Counted from the first letter of the stretch, positions 31,356-40,720 are shown. The stretch: DNA of 64,000 bases from Luteimonas sp. RC10 (GCF_014192745.1 NZ_JACHYJ010000004.1:1-64000), one strand, 5' to 3'. Notes: a model not told the origin generated them from the letters alone. Translations and numbers: made by a program.

Positions 31356-31373
31356 CTATACCGGCCAGTATAG
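31356..31373. promoter_or_regulatory. Operator-like inverted repeat over the adaptor promoter
   Basis: CTATAC-CGGCCA-GTATAG is an 18-bp repeat 35 bp upstream of the adaptor gene. On the minus strand it contains TATACT and TATAGT, usable as -10 elements, so a bound TetR protein would block transcription. Binding is inferred from position and symmetry only. Confidence 0.55.
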
Positions 31374-31432
31374 CTAATTCCATGTCCGGTTCGCACCGTG
31401 CAGGAAGTCATTCACCGGGCGATGGCCATCGG

Positions 31433-31459
31433 CATTCCGTGAACCTTGCTCACGGAATG
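31433..31459. promoter_or_regulatory. Inverted repeat upstream of TetR gene
   Basis: CATTCCGTGA and TCACGGAATG form perfect 10-bp arms separated by 7 bases, 41 bp before the TetR start. It differs from the 31356-31373 repeat, so it may be a second operator or an mRNA hairpin. Confidence 0.5.
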
Positions 31460-31500
31460 AACCTGATTCACAATGCGCCGCCACCGCGATTCGGATCCCG

Positions 31501-32274
31501 ATGTCCGTTCCCAGCCCCACCATCGCCCGACGTCAGCGCGAGATCGCCGAGCGCGAGGTCGCGCTGCTCGATGTCGCCCAGGCGCAGATCCAGCGTGACG
31601 GGCTGATGTCGTTGCAGATGGCGCGCGTGGCCGAGGAATGCGGCTATGCGATCGGCACGCTGTACCGGCACTTCGCCAGCAAGGAAGACCTGCTGGTGGC
31701 GCTGGCCACACGCAACTGCATGAGCCGGGTGGAACTGTTCGAGCGCGCAGCACAGTGGTCCGGCCCTACCCGGGAGCGGATGCTGGCCGTGGTGCTGGCC
31801 GATCTTCTGATCATGCGCGAGCAGCCTGAGCATTTCCGGCTGGCGCAGTTCGTCTGGACCGACATGGTCTGGGGCGCGGCCTCGGCCGAAAGTCGACGTC
31901 GGGCGCTGGAGGCCTTCACGCCCCTGAGCGATCTGATCGACGGCATCGCCGCCGAGGCCCGCGCGAACGGTGAATTGCCGGCCTCCACGCTGCCGATCCC
32001 GGCGCTGACGATGGGGCCGTGGATGATGTCGGTCGGCCTGCAGGCGCTGGTCCAGCAGCGCGACCTGGTGGACCCGGCCGTGATCGGCCATCCCTACCGG
32101 CTGCTGATCCGGCACCTGCAGTACCTGTTCAACGGCTACGGCTGGCAGCCGCTGGTCGACGCCGGCGACGACGCTGCGCTCGACGCGCTGATCGACCGGG
32201 TCAGCCGCGAGGTCTTCGATACCGACTGGTCCAGCATCGCCCCCGCATTGCCCTGCCCTCCTTCCTACGCCTGA
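31501..32274 (+). CDS. TetR-family regulator between two RND operons
   Basis: 257 residues. N-terminal TetR HTH (about 15-65: LLDVAQAQIQRDGLMSLQMA, RVAEECGYAIGTLYRHFASK, EDLLVAL) with a larger ligand domain behind it. It is divergent from the first RND operon and 11 bp before the second adaptor gene on the same strand, so it probably represses one or both. The operator-like repeats at 31356-31373 and 31433-31459 are candidate sites. Ligand unknown. Confidence 0.88.
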   Translation: MSVPSPTIARRQREIAEREVALLDVAQAQIQRDGLMSLQMARVAEECGYAIGTLYRHFASKEDLLVALATRNCMSRVELFERAAQWSGPTRERMLAVVLADLLIMREQPEHFRLAQFVWTDMVWGAASAESRRRALEAFTPLSDLIDGIAAEARANGELPASTLPIPALTMGPWMMSVGLQALVQQRDLVDPAVIGHPYRLLIRHLQYLFNGYGWQPLVDAGDDAALDALIDRVSREVFDTDWSSIAPALPCPPSYA

Positions 32275-32285
32275 CGGAACACCCC

Positions 32286-33473
32286 ATGTCCAGGACCGAG
32301 CCCCGACGCGCCCCGCGTCCCCGCCTCCGCATGTTCGTCGTGCTGCTGATCACCTTGCTGGTGTTCGGTGGCGTCTTCCTCGCCAAGTTCCTGTCGGGAC
32401 GCGCGGTCAACGCGTTCTTCGACGACATGCCGCAGCCGCCGGTCGCGATCACCACGTTCGATGCCGCCGAACAGGAGTGGACGACGCCGCTCGAAGCGGT
32501 CGGCACCCTGGTCGCGGTCAACGGCACCGATGTCACCACCGAGGCCGGCGGCGTGGTCCGCCGGCTGTCGTTCGAACCCGGCCAGCCGGTCAAGGCCGGC
32601 ACGGTGCTGGTCGAGCTCAACACCGACAACGAACTGGCGGTGCTGCGCTCGAGCGAGGCGGCCGCCAAGCTGGCGGCAGTCCAGCGCGACCGCTGGCGCC
32701 AGCTCGGCAGCGATCAACTGGTCTCGCAGGCGGAAGTCGAACAGCGCAGCACCGAGGCGGCAACTGCGCAGGCCCAGGTCGACGCACAACGGGCGCTGAT
32801 CGCGCAGAAAACCATCCGCGCACCGTTCGACGGCGTACTGGGCATCCGCAAGGTCAACCTGGGCCAGTACCTCGCGCCGGGGGCTGCGATCGTCAGCCTG
32901 CAGCAGCTCGATCCGATCTTCCTGAACTTCGCCCTGCCCGAGCAGCAGCTCACGCGCATCCAGGAAGGCGCGACCATCGAGGCGCGCGTCGACGCACTGC
33001 CGGACATGCGCTTTACCGGCACGATCACCGCGATCGAACCGGCGGTCGACCCAAACACGCGCAATTTCCAGGTGCAGGCGACCCTGGCCAATCCGGACGG
33101 CCAACTGCGCCCGGGCGCATTCGCGCGGGTCGGCCTGGCGGTCGGCGGTGCGCAGAAGGTGGTCGTGATCCCGCAGACGGCGGTCAGCTTCAACCCCTAC
33201 GGCAACGCGGTCTACGTGGTCTCGGAGCAGCGCGGCGACGCGAATGCGGACGCGCCCAAGGACGGCGAACAGGGACCGACGCTGACCGTGCGCCAGCGCT
33301 TCGTGACCACCGGCCCCACGCGCGGCGACATGATCGCAGTGACCGAGGGCCTGAAGCCCGGCGAGCGCGTGGCCACCAGCGGCCTGCTGAAGCTGCGCAA
33401 CGATGCCGTGGTGACGATCAACAACCGCGTCCAGCCGTCCGCCGACGAAGCGCCGACCCCCGAGAACCGCTGA
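32286..33473 (+). CDS. RND periplasmic adaptor, membrane-anchored
   Basis: 395 residues. Instead of a lipobox it has an N-terminal membrane anchor (about 16-37: MFVVLLITLLVFGGVFLAKF). Lipoyl-type motifs appear as AGGVVRRLSFEPGQPVKAGT and KTIRAPFDGVLGIRKVNLGQ, with a short helical hairpin between, followed by beta-barrel (NFALPEQQLTRI) and membrane-proximal parts (VVIPQTAVSFNPYGNAVYVV). It resembles MexH/MdtA-type adaptors. It lies 11 bp after the TetR gene and 64 bp before its permease. Confidence 0.92.
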   Translation: MSRTEPRRAPRPRLRMFVVLLITLLVFGGVFLAKFLSGRAVNAFFDDMPQPPVAITTFDAAEQEWTTPLEAVGTLVAVNGTDVTTEAGGVVRRLSFEPGQPVKAGTVLVELNTDNELAVLRSSEAAAKLAAVQRDRWRQLGSDQLVSQAEVEQRSTEAATAQAQVDAQRALIAQKTIRAPFDGVLGIRKVNLGQYLAPGAAIVSLQQLDPIFLNFALPEQQLTRIQEGATIEARVDALPDMRFTGTITAIEPAVDPNTRNFQVQATLANPDGQLRPGAFARVGLAVGGAQKVVVIPQTAVSFNPYGNAVYVVSEQRGDANADAPKDGEQGPTLTVRQRFVTTGPTRGDMIAVTEGLKPGERVATSGLLKLRNDAVVTINNRVQPSADEAPTPENR

Positions 33474-33537
33474 CGCCGCGCGGGCTCCAGCCCGCCCCGC
33501 TCCCTGGCCCGCGCCGCGATGCGCGGGGGAGACCGAG

Positions 33538-36500
33538 ATGACATTCACCGACATCTTCATCCGCAAACCGGTGCTGGCGATGGTCGTCAGCCTGTTCATC
33601 CTGCTGTTCGGCCTGCGCGCGTTCTCCGAACTCAACGTGCGCCAGTATCCAGAGCTGCAGAACGCGGTCGTCAACATCAGTACGACCTACTTCGGTGCCG
33701 ACGCCGACCTGATCCAGGGCTTCATCACCACGCCGCTCGAGCGCGAGGTCGCCAGCGCCGAAGGCATCGACTACCTCACCTCGACCAGTTCGGCCGGCGT
33801 GAGCGTGATCCAGGCCTACATCCGCCTGGACTACGACCCCAACGAAGCGCTCACCCAGATCGCGGCCAAGGTCAACAAGCTGCGCAGCGAGCTGCCGGCC
33901 GAGTCCGAGGACCCGGTCATCGACCTGCAGCAGGGCCAGCAGGTCGCGGCGATGTATGTCTCGTTCGCCAGCGCCACGCTCAACGACAACCAGATCACCG
34001 ACTACCTCACGCGTGCAGTCGAGCCGAAGATCGCAACGATCCCGGGCGTGCAGCGCGCCGAGATCATGGGCCCGGGCGCATTCGCGATGCGTGTGTGGCT
34101 CAAGCCCGACCGCATGACCGCGCTGGGTGTCACCGCCAGCGACGTGCACGCCGCGCTGCAGGCCAACAACGTGCTCTCGGCGCTGGGTTCGACCAAGGGT
34201 CAGATGGTGGCGGTCGATCTCACCGCGCGCACCGATCTGCGCACGCCCGAGGAGTTCCGGGCGCTGGTGGTGCGCGAGGCCGACGGCGCGATCGTGCGCC
34301 TGGGCGACATCGCCGATGTCGCACTGGGTTCGGAGAACTACGGTTCGTCGGTGCGCATCAACGGCGCCTCGGCGACGTTCATGGGCATCTATGTCTCCCC
34401 CGATGCCAATGCGCTGGATGTGATCGCCGACGTGCGCCGGGCCTGGGACAACGAGATCGTGCCGCAGTTGCCCGAAGGCATCGAGGCGTCGATCCCCTAC
34501 GACAGCACCGAGTCGATCCAGGATGGCATCAACGAGGTCATCCGCACGATCATCGAGGCGGTGATCATCGTGATCGTGGTTATCTACCTGTTCCTGGGCT
34601 CGCTGCGCAGCGTGCTGATCCCGGCGATCACCGTGCCGCTGTCGCTGGTCGGCGCGCTGTTTCTGATGCTGCTGATGGGCTTCACGATCAACCTGCTGAC
34701 ACTGCTGGCGATGGTGCTGGCGATCGGCATCGTGGTCGACGATGCGATCATCGTGCTGGAGAACATCCACCGCCATATCGAGGAAGGCATGACGCCGTTC
34801 GATGCCTCGATCCGCGGCGCGCGCGAGCTGGCGTGGCCGGTCGTGGCCATGACCACGACGCTGGTGGCGGTGTATCTGCCGATCGGCTTCCAGGGCGGGC
34901 TGACCGGCGTGCTGTTCACCGAGTTCGCGTTCACGCTGGCCGGCTCGGTGCTGCTGTCGGGCGTGATCGCGCTGACGCTCACGCCGATGATGTGCGCCAA
35001 GATCCTCAAGCCGCACGGCGAGTCCAGCAAGAGCCGGCTCGAGCAATGGCTCGATCAGCGCTTCGACAAGCTCCAGCACGGTTACCAGCGCCGCCTGCAC
35101 GGCGCGCTGGAGACCCGTGGGGTGATCCTGGCCTTTGGCGCGGTGGTGCTGGTGTCGTGCGCATTTCTGTACATCGGCGCGCCCAAGGAGCCGGCGCCTA
35201 TGGAGGACGAAGGCTTCGTTTTCGCGATCGGCAGCGCGGACGCGGCGAGTACGCTGGACTACGTCGAGCGCTACACCGAAGAAATGTCCGACGTGGTGAA
35301 GCAGATCCCGGAGATCAACGACTTCTTCCTGTTCAACGGCGGCATGGGCGGCATGGGCGGCAGCAACAGCGCGATGGGCGGCTTCGTGCTCAAGCCCTGG
35401 AGCCAGCGCGACCGCTCCACCAACCAGGTGCTGCAGCAGGACCTGCAGCCCAAGCTCGCCGAGATCACCGGCCTGAACATCTTCGCGCTGGTGCCACCGT
35501 CGCTGCCATCTGCCGGCGGCGACGGCGGCGGCGAGTTCCTGATCGGCGGCATCGGCTCGCTGGCGCAGCTGTCGGAGATCGCCGACGAAGTCGTCGCGCG
35601 CGCCCAGGAAAGCCGGCGTTTCATCTTCCTGGACAAGGACCTGAAGATCGACAAGCCGCGCGTGGAAGTGCAGATCGACCGCGACAAGGCGGCGCTGCTG
35701 GGCATCGACATGCGCACGCTGGCGGCCGACATGAGCGCATTGCTGGCCGGCGGCTACGTCAACCGCTTCGCGATGCAGAACCGCTCCTACCGCGTGATCC
35801 CGCAGGTACAGCGTGCCGACCGGCTCAACGCCGAACAGCTCGGCAACTACTACACCCGCACCCGCAGCGGCGAACTGATCCCGCTCTCGACGGTGGTCTC
35901 GTTCAAGGAGAGCGCGCAGCCGCAGTCGCTCAAGCGCTTCCAGCAGCTCAATGCGGTGGGCATCACCTTCGCGCCGCGTCCGGGCGTGACCAAGGGCGAG
36001 GCACTGCGGGTGCTCGACGAGATTGCCGCCGACGTGCTGCCGCAGGGTTACAGCGTGGACTACGCCGGCGAGTCGCGGCAGTTCAAGCAGGAAGGCACGA
36101 CGATGCTGATCACGCTGGCATTCGCGCTGGTGATCATCTTCCTGGTGCTGGCCGCGCAGTTCGAAAGCTTCCGCGACGCGCTGATCATGCTGATCACCGT
36201 GCCGATGGCGATCAGCGGCGCGCTGCTGGTGCTCAACGCGCTGGGCCTGGTGTCGGGCATCCTGCAGTTTGCCGGCATCGAGGCTTTCCCCGGCATGTCG
36301 ATCAACATCTACACGCAGGTGGGCCTGGTCACCCTGGTGGGCGTGATCTCCAAGCACGGCATCCTGATCGTGGAGTTCGCCAACAAGCTGCAGATCAACG
36401 AGGGCCTGAGCAAGGCCGAAGCGATCGAGCAGGCCGCCGCGATCCGCCTGCGGCCGGTGCTGATGACGACCGCCGCGCTGGTGTTCGCGATGGTGCCGTT

Positions 36501-36717
36501 GCTGATCGCCAGCGGTCCGGGTGCGGCGGCGCGCTTCTCGATGGGCCTGGTGATCGCCGCCGGCATGTCGATCGGCACCGCGTTCACGCTGTTCGTGCTG
36601 CCGGCGTTCTACCTGCTGCTGGCGCGCGACCACAGCCACGACCGCGGCGCGGTGGCCGCCACGGATGCCGACGGGCACGACGGCGACCCGGCGACGCCGG
36701 TGCCGCAGGGGCACTGA
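33538..36717 (+). CDS. RND efflux permease, MexI/MdtB-like
   Basis: 1,059 residues, starting MTFTDIFIRKPVLAMVVSLF. TM4 carries the proton-relay aspartates in AIGIVVDDAIIVLENIHRHI, and TM10 the lysine in GVISKHGILIVEFANKLQ. A Gly/Met-rich loop (GGMGGMGGSNSAMGGF) lies in the second periplasmic region near residue 605. It should pump drugs or metabolites with the adaptor just upstream. It is clearly diverged from the 26.9-30.1 kb permease, so the two systems are not a recent duplication. No outer-membrane factor gene follows. Confidence 0.95.
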   Translation: MTFTDIFIRKPVLAMVVSLFILLFGLRAFSELNVRQYPELQNAVVNISTTYFGADADLIQGFITTPLEREVASAEGIDYLTSTSSAGVSVIQAYIRLDYDPNEALTQIAAKVNKLRSELPAESEDPVIDLQQGQQVAAMYVSFASATLNDNQITDYLTRAVEPKIATIPGVQRAEIMGPGAFAMRVWLKPDRMTALGVTASDVHAALQANNVLSALGSTKGQMVAVDLTARTDLRTPEEFRALVVREADGAIVRLGDIADVALGSENYGSSVRINGASATFMGIYVSPDANALDVIADVRRAWDNEIVPQLPEGIEASIPYDSTESIQDGINEVIRTIIEAVIIVIVVIYLFLGSLRSVLIPAITVPLSLVGALFLMLLMGFTINLLTLLAMVLAIGIVVDDAIIVLENIHRHIEEGMTPFDASIRGARELAWPVVAMTTTLVAVYLPIGFQGGLTGVLFTEFAFTLAGSVLLSGVIALTLTPMMCAKILKPHGESSKSRLEQWLDQRFDKLQHGYQRRLHGALETRGVILAFGAVVLVSCAFLYIGAPKEPAPMEDEGFVFAIGSADAASTLDYVERYTEEMSDVVKQIPEINDFFLFNGGMGGMGGSNSAMGGFVLKPWSQRDRSTNQVLQQDLQPKLAEITGLNIFALVPPSLPSAGGDGGGEFLIGGIGSLAQLSEIADEVVARAQESRRFIFLDKDLKIDKPRVEVQIDRDKAALLGIDMRTLAADMSALLAGGYVNRFAMQNRSYRVIPQVQRADRLNAEQLGNYYTRTRSGELIPLSTVVSFKESAQPQSLKRFQQLNAVGITFAPRPGVTKGEALRVLDEIAADVLPQGYSVDYAGESRQFKQEGTTMLITLAFALVIIFLVLAAQFESFRDALIMLITVPMAISGALLVLNALGLVSGILQFAGIEAFPGMSINIYTQVGLVTLVGVISKHGILIVEFANKLQINEGLSKAEAIEQAAAIRLRPVLMTTAALVFAMVPLLIASGPGAAARFSMGLVIAAGMSIGTAFTLFVLPAFYLLLARDHSHDRGAVAATDADGHDGDPATPVPQGH

Positions 36718-36723
36718 GTACGC

Positions 36724-36755
36724 GGGGCCTCCGCGACGCATGCCGCGGAGGCCCC
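36724..36755. terminator. Hairpin between convergent RND permease and bioD
   Basis: Perfect 12-bp GC stem GGGGCCTCCGCG / CGCGGAGGCCCC around an 8-base loop, directly after the permease stop and before the bioD stop. No T-run, so bidirectional termination is probable but not certain. Confidence 0.55.
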
Positions 36756-36763
36756 GCCACCGA

Positions 36764-37465
36764 TCAGGGGCGGCGCGGCAGCGCGTCGATCCAGGCCGGA
36801 TCGAGCACCAGAGCGCCCGCCTCGGCGCTGCCCCCGTCGCCGACAAACGGCAGCACGCCCAGGCACGGCGCAGGCAATGCGTCGGCGAGCAGGCCGAGAT
36901 AGTCGTCGGCGCGCGAGAACTCAGGATCGATCCGGTTGCCGACCCAGCCGACGAGCCGGCAGCCGTCGGCCGCGATCGCGCGCGCGGTCAGGCGGGCATG
37001 GCTCAGGCAGCCGAGCCGGAGCCCGACCACCAGCACCACCGCGCCCCCCAACCACCGCGCCAGGTCCGCGTGCTCGATGCCCTCGGCAAGTGGCGCGGCC
37101 CAGCCACCGGCGCCCTCGACCAACACCACGTCGGCCGTGGCAGCGAGCCGTGCGTGCGCGGCGTGCAGCACCTCGGCCTCGACGACCACGCCAGCCGCGC
37201 GTGCGGCCAGGGTCGGCGCAGTCGCTTCGGGCAGCGCCACCGGGTTGACGTCTGCGTATGCCGGACGGGGCCGGCTGGCCGCCTGCAGCGCCAGCGCATC
37301 CTCATTGCGCCAGCCGCCGTCCTGCCAATCGCAGCCGCTGGCGACCGGCTTCATGCCGACCGCGCGGCGGCCGTCGGCGCGCAAGGCCTGCAGCAGCGCC
37401 ACGCTGGCGTGGGTCTTGCCGATGCCGGTATCGGTCCCGGTGACCAGGCACGTGCGCGCGCTCAT
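36764..37465 (-). CDS. bioD: Dethiobiotin synthetase
   Basis: 233 residues from ATG 37465. It closes the ureido ring of dethiobiotin from DAPA, CO2 and ATP. N-terminal P-loop CLVTGTDTGIGKTHASVALL, then GMKPVASGC, a central VVLVEGAGGWAAPLAEG and VVLVVGLRLGCLSHARLTAR. Length fits the family. The other biotin genes are not adjacent. It is divergent from the methionine sulfoxide reductase gene across about 70 bp. Confidence 0.94.
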   Translation of the reverse strand: MSARTCLVTGTDTGIGKTHASVALLQALRADGRRAVGMKPVASGCDWQDGGWRNEDALALQAASRPRPAYADVNPVALPEATAPTLAARAAGVVVEAEVLHAAHARLAATADVVLVEGAGGWAAPLAEGIEHADLARWLGGAVVLVVGLRLGCLSHARLTARAIAADGCRLVGWVGNRIDPEFSRADDYLGLLADALPAPCLGVLPFVGDGGSAEAGALVLDPAWIDALPRRP

Positions 37466-37537
37466 ACAGCTGCGCCTATCGGGACACCTGCGACGGCGCG
37501 GCCGGGCGGGTGCGACCCCGCTGCTACACTGCGCGAC

Positions 37538-38020
37538 ATGTTCACTTCCACACCTCTGAGCGGCAGCAAGGCCGACCAGTATGCCGCGCTCGCGGCGCAG
37601 GCCCGCGCCCTGCTGCACGGCGAATCCGATCCCATCGCCAATGCCGCGAACCTCTCGGCACTGGTCTACCACGCCCTGCCCGACCTCAACTGGGTCGGCT
37701 TCTATTTCTACGACGGGACCGAACTGGTCGTCGGGCCGTTCCAGGGCCTGCCGGCCTGTGTGCGCATTCCGCTCGACAAGGGCGTGTGTGGCGCCGCGGC
37801 GCGCACCCGGCAGACCCAGCGCATCGACGACGTGCATGCCTTTCCGGGCCACATCGCCTGCGATGCCGCGTCGCGATCGGAAGTCGTCGTGCCGCTGGTC
37901 GACGGCGACCGCCTGATCGGCGTCTTCGATCTCGACAGTCCACTGCCGGCTCGGTTCGACGCCGACGACCAGGCCGGGCTCGAGGCGCTCGCGCAGCTCT
38001 ACGTCGAGCACGCGCGTTGA
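37538..38020 (+). CDS. msrC: Free methionine-(R)-sulfoxide reductase (GAF type)
   Basis: 160 residues forming one GAF domain. Family sequence NWVGFYFYDGTELVVGPFQG and the three cysteines of the active site: LPACVRIPLDKGVCGAAA and HIACDAASRSEVVVPL. It reduces free methionine-(R)-sulfoxide with thioredoxin. An extended -10 like TGCTACACT lies just before the start. The stop TGA overlaps the TTG start of the next gene, a TfoX C-terminal-domain protein. Confidence 0.93.
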   Translation: MFTSTPLSGSKADQYAALAAQARALLHGESDPIANAANLSALVYHALPDLNWVGFYFYDGTELVVGPFQGLPACVRIPLDKGVCGAAARTRQTQRIDDVHAFPGHIACDAASRSEVVVPLVDGDRLIGVFDLDSPLPARFDADDQAGLEALAQLYVEHAR

Positions 38021-38373
38021 GCGCGCCGAAGCTGCGCAACCTCGGACCGAGGTCGGCAGCATGGCTGCGGCAGGTCGGGCTGCGCACGCGCGAGGATCTG
38101 GAGGCCGCGGGCGCGGTCGAGGCCTTCGTGCGCGTGCGACGGGCGGGCTTTCGGCCCAGCCTCAACCTGCTGTACTCGATCGAGGGCGCGCTATTGGACT
38201 GCCACTGGCAGGAGGTCCCCGAGGCGCGTCGTCTGCAACTGGCCGAGGCCGCCGAAGCGGCCACCGCGCAACTGCCCGATCCGCGCGCGCGGACCGCGGC
38301 CGGCCCGGTCACCACGATCGTGCATGACACCGCCGATCGCGACGATGCGATGCCGGACGACACCGAGCGCTGA
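38017..38373 (+). CDS. TfoX C-terminal-domain protein
   Basis: 118 residues from TTG 38017, overlapping the previous stop (TTGA). The N-terminal two thirds match the TfoX_C domain: KLRNLGPRSAAWLRQVGLRT, then LEAAGAVEAFVRVR and LNLLYSIEGALLDCHWQEVP. The tail of about 40 residues is acidic and not conserved. TfoX/Sxy proteins regulate natural competence, but stand-alone TfoX_C proteins lack the N-terminal domain and their role is not established. Overlap with the sulfoxide reductase gene indicates cotranslation. Confidence 0.85.
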   Translation: MSAPKLRNLGPRSAAWLRQVGLRTREDLEAAGAVEAFVRVRRAGFRPSLNLLYSIEGALLDCHWQEVPEARRLQLAEAAEAATAQLPDPRARTAAGPVTTIVHDTADRDDAMPDDTER

Positions 38374-38404
38374 GCCGGCGAAACGCTGGCGTACAATCGC
38401 GCCT

Positions 38405-38597
38405 GCTTCGCGGTGACCCGGCCTGCCCGGGTTGAAACGGGAAGCCGGTGACGGGCGCTGCGAGGCGACCCCATTCCGGCACTGCCCCCGCAACGGTAAG
38501 CGTGTGCAAGCGTCGCTTCTCGCCACTGTGCCTGTGCACGGGAAGGCGCGACGCCCGGGCTTGGAACGCCCACACGCAAGTCCGGAGACCGGCCTCG
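38405..38597 (+). ncRNA. Cobalamin riboswitch
   Basis: The leader contains the conserved riboswitch pieces in order: GGGAAGCCGGTG, ACTGCCCCCGCAACGGTAAG (B12-box core), GCCACTG, GGGAAGGCG, and AAGTCCGGAGACCGGCCT closing the outer helix. A -10-like TACAAT at 38392-38397 precedes it. About 145 bp separate it from the btuB start. Adenosylcobalamin binding is expected to lower btuB expression. Confidence 0.95.
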
Positions 38598-38743
38598 AAG
38601 TTCCACCTGATTGCGATGCGGCGGGCATTGCGACGACGTTCCGGGCGCCTGTGCGCCTGGACGGCGGTCTGTGCGCGCCCGTTCCCGCGATCTTCGCCAG
38701 CCCGCCCGCCGCGCGCTCGATGCGCGCGCGCAAGGAGACCGCA

Positions 38744-40615
38744 ATGCCGTTCCGCACCCTGACCGTGGCGATCGCCACCGCCCTGCTCGCCCCGTCGGCG
38801 CTCGCCGCCCCCAGCGAACTCGACACCGTGCTCGTCACCGCCAACCGGACCCAGACCGCGCTGGCCGACACCCTCGTGCCGGCACAGATCATCGACCGCG
38901 AGGCCATCGAGCGCAGCCAGGCGCGCGACCTGCCGGAACTGCTGCGCGGCCGCGCCGGTCTCCAGATCGGCAACAGCGGCGGCCCCGGCAAACTGACCTC
39001 GATCTTCCTGCGCGGCGCCGAATCCGACCACGTGCTGGTGCTGGTCGATGGCGTGCGTATCGGCAGCGCGACTGCCGGCATGCCGGCGATCCAGGACCTG
39101 CCGGTCGACCAGATCGAGCGCGTGGAGATCGTGCGCGGCCCGCGTTCGAGCCTGTATGGCTCGGAAGCGATCGGCGGCGTCATCCAGATCTTCACCCGCC
39201 GCCACGACGGCGCAGTCTCGCCGCACGCACGGATCGGCGCCGGCAGCCACGGCTTGCGCGAAGCCAGCGCCGGCATCGGCGGCCGCAGCGGCCGGGGCTG
39301 GTTCGGCGTCGATGCGGCGTTCCAGCGCACCGATGGCATCGACGCCTGCCGCGGCTCGGCCGCGTTGTTCCAGGGCTGCTTCGTCGACGAGCCCGACCGC
39401 GACGGCTATCGCAACCGTTCGTTGAACCTGCGCGCTGGCGTCCAGCTGACCGACGCGCTGCGCCTGGAAGGCCACGCGCTGCATGCCGACGCATTCAACC
39501 AGTTCGACGGCAGCCTCTTCGGGGGCAACGAGGCCGACACCGTGCAGCAGGTGGCGGGCGGGACGCTGACCTATGCGCCTTCGGACATCGTGCGCCTGAC
39601 CGCGCAGGCGGGCCGCGCCTACGACAAGTCGAGCACCTACTTCCGCGATGCCGACACCGGCACGCGCAGCGATGTGGGCCGCATCGACACCCGCCGCGAC
39701 ACCGCCTCGGTGCAGGCCGACTTCGGCCTGGCGCCGACCCAGGGCCTGAGCCTGGGCTTCGACTGGCAGGCCGACGAGGTCGACAGCGCCACCCGCTACG
39801 CGGTGACGGCGCGCGACAACTACGCGACATTCGTCGAGTACCGCGGCCGCTTCGGGGCGCATCGCCTGCAGGCGAGCCTGCGCCACGACGACAACGAGCA
39901 GTTCGGCGGTCACGGCACCGGCAGTCTGGGCTGGGGCATGGACCTGGCCCATGGCCTCCGCCTCACCGCCAGCGCTGGCACCGGCTTCAAGGCCCCGACC
40001 TTCAACGACCTGTACTACCCTGGCTCCGAGAGTCCGGACCTGAAGCCGGAACGCGCCAAGAGCGTGAACTTGGGGCTCTCGCAGCACGCAGCCCAGTGGC
40101 GCTGGTCGTTCGATGTCTTCGAAAGCCGCATCGACGATCTGATCGTGTTCGTCTATCCGCCGCCGGACTATGTCGGTCGCGGCAGCAACATCGACGAGGC
40201 CCGCATCCGTGGCGCCGAACTGACGTTCGCGACCACCCTCGCCGGCTGGGATCTGTCGACCGAACTGAGTCACGTCGACCCGCGCGACCGCAGCGAGGGC
40301 GATGACCGCGACAACCTGCTCGCCCGACGCGCGCGCAACAGCGGCCGACTCGACATCGACCGCAGCTTCGGCGATCTGCGCATCGGCACCACGCTGCGCG
40401 GCGCCGGCAGTCGCTACGACAATCCCGCCAACACCCTCCGCGTTGGCGGCTACGGCACGCTCGACCTGCGCGCAGCGTGGGCATTCGCACCGGCCTGGAC
40501 GCTCGAGGCGCGGGCGACCAACCTGCTCGACAAGGACTACGAGACGGTGGCGTGGTATCGCCAGCCCGGACGCGAGTACGGACTGGCGCTGCGCTGGCAG
40601 CCGCCCGCGCGCTGA
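38744..40615 (+). CDS. btuB: TonB-dependent vitamin B12 receptor
   Basis: 623 residues from ATG 38744, with AAGGAGA upstream. A signal peptide (TLTVAIATALLAPSALAAPS) is followed by a TonB box-like DTVLVTANRTQ, the plug domain (LPELLRGRAGLQIGNSGGPG, IFLRGAESDHVLVLVDGVRI, VEIVRGPRSSLYGSEAIGGV), and a 22-strand barrel ending in a family-like C-terminus (NLLDKDYETVAWYRQPGREY). BtuB imports cobalamins across the outer membrane. The riboswitch directly upstream supports the specificity. Confidence 0.94.
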   Translation: MPFRTLTVAIATALLAPSALAAPSELDTVLVTANRTQTALADTLVPAQIIDREAIERSQARDLPELLRGRAGLQIGNSGGPGKLTSIFLRGAESDHVLVLVDGVRIGSATAGMPAIQDLPVDQIERVEIVRGPRSSLYGSEAIGGVIQIFTRRHDGAVSPHARIGAGSHGLREASAGIGGRSGRGWFGVDAAFQRTDGIDACRGSAALFQGCFVDEPDRDGYRNRSLNLRAGVQLTDALRLEGHALHADAFNQFDGSLFGGNEADTVQQVAGGTLTYAPSDIVRLTAQAGRAYDKSSTYFRDADTGTRSDVGRIDTRRDTASVQADFGLAPTQGLSLGFDWQADEVDSATRYAVTARDNYATFVEYRGRFGAHRLQASLRHDDNEQFGGHGTGSLGWGMDLAHGLRLTASAGTGFKAPTFNDLYYPGSESPDLKPERAKSVNLGLSQHAAQWRWSFDVFESRIDDLIVFVYPPPDYVGRGSNIDEARIRGAELTFATTLAGWDLSTELSHVDPRDRSEGDDRDNLLARRARNSGRLDIDRSFGDLRIGTTLRGAGSRYDNPANTLRVGGYGTLDLRAAWAFAPAWTLEARATNLLDKDYETVAWYRQPGREYGLALRWQPPAR

Positions 40616-40720
40616 GGCAACACCGGTCGCGGGCGGGCGCATCCATACCGCCCGCGACCTGGCCGCATCGCCCCGGCATCGGCGAGACTGTCGGCCGGCA
40701 CCATCTTCGCAGGGACAGCA

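Noticed and set aside
33418-36846. 1,142-residue minus-strand frame
   Set aside because: Complement of the second RND permease, same shadow character.
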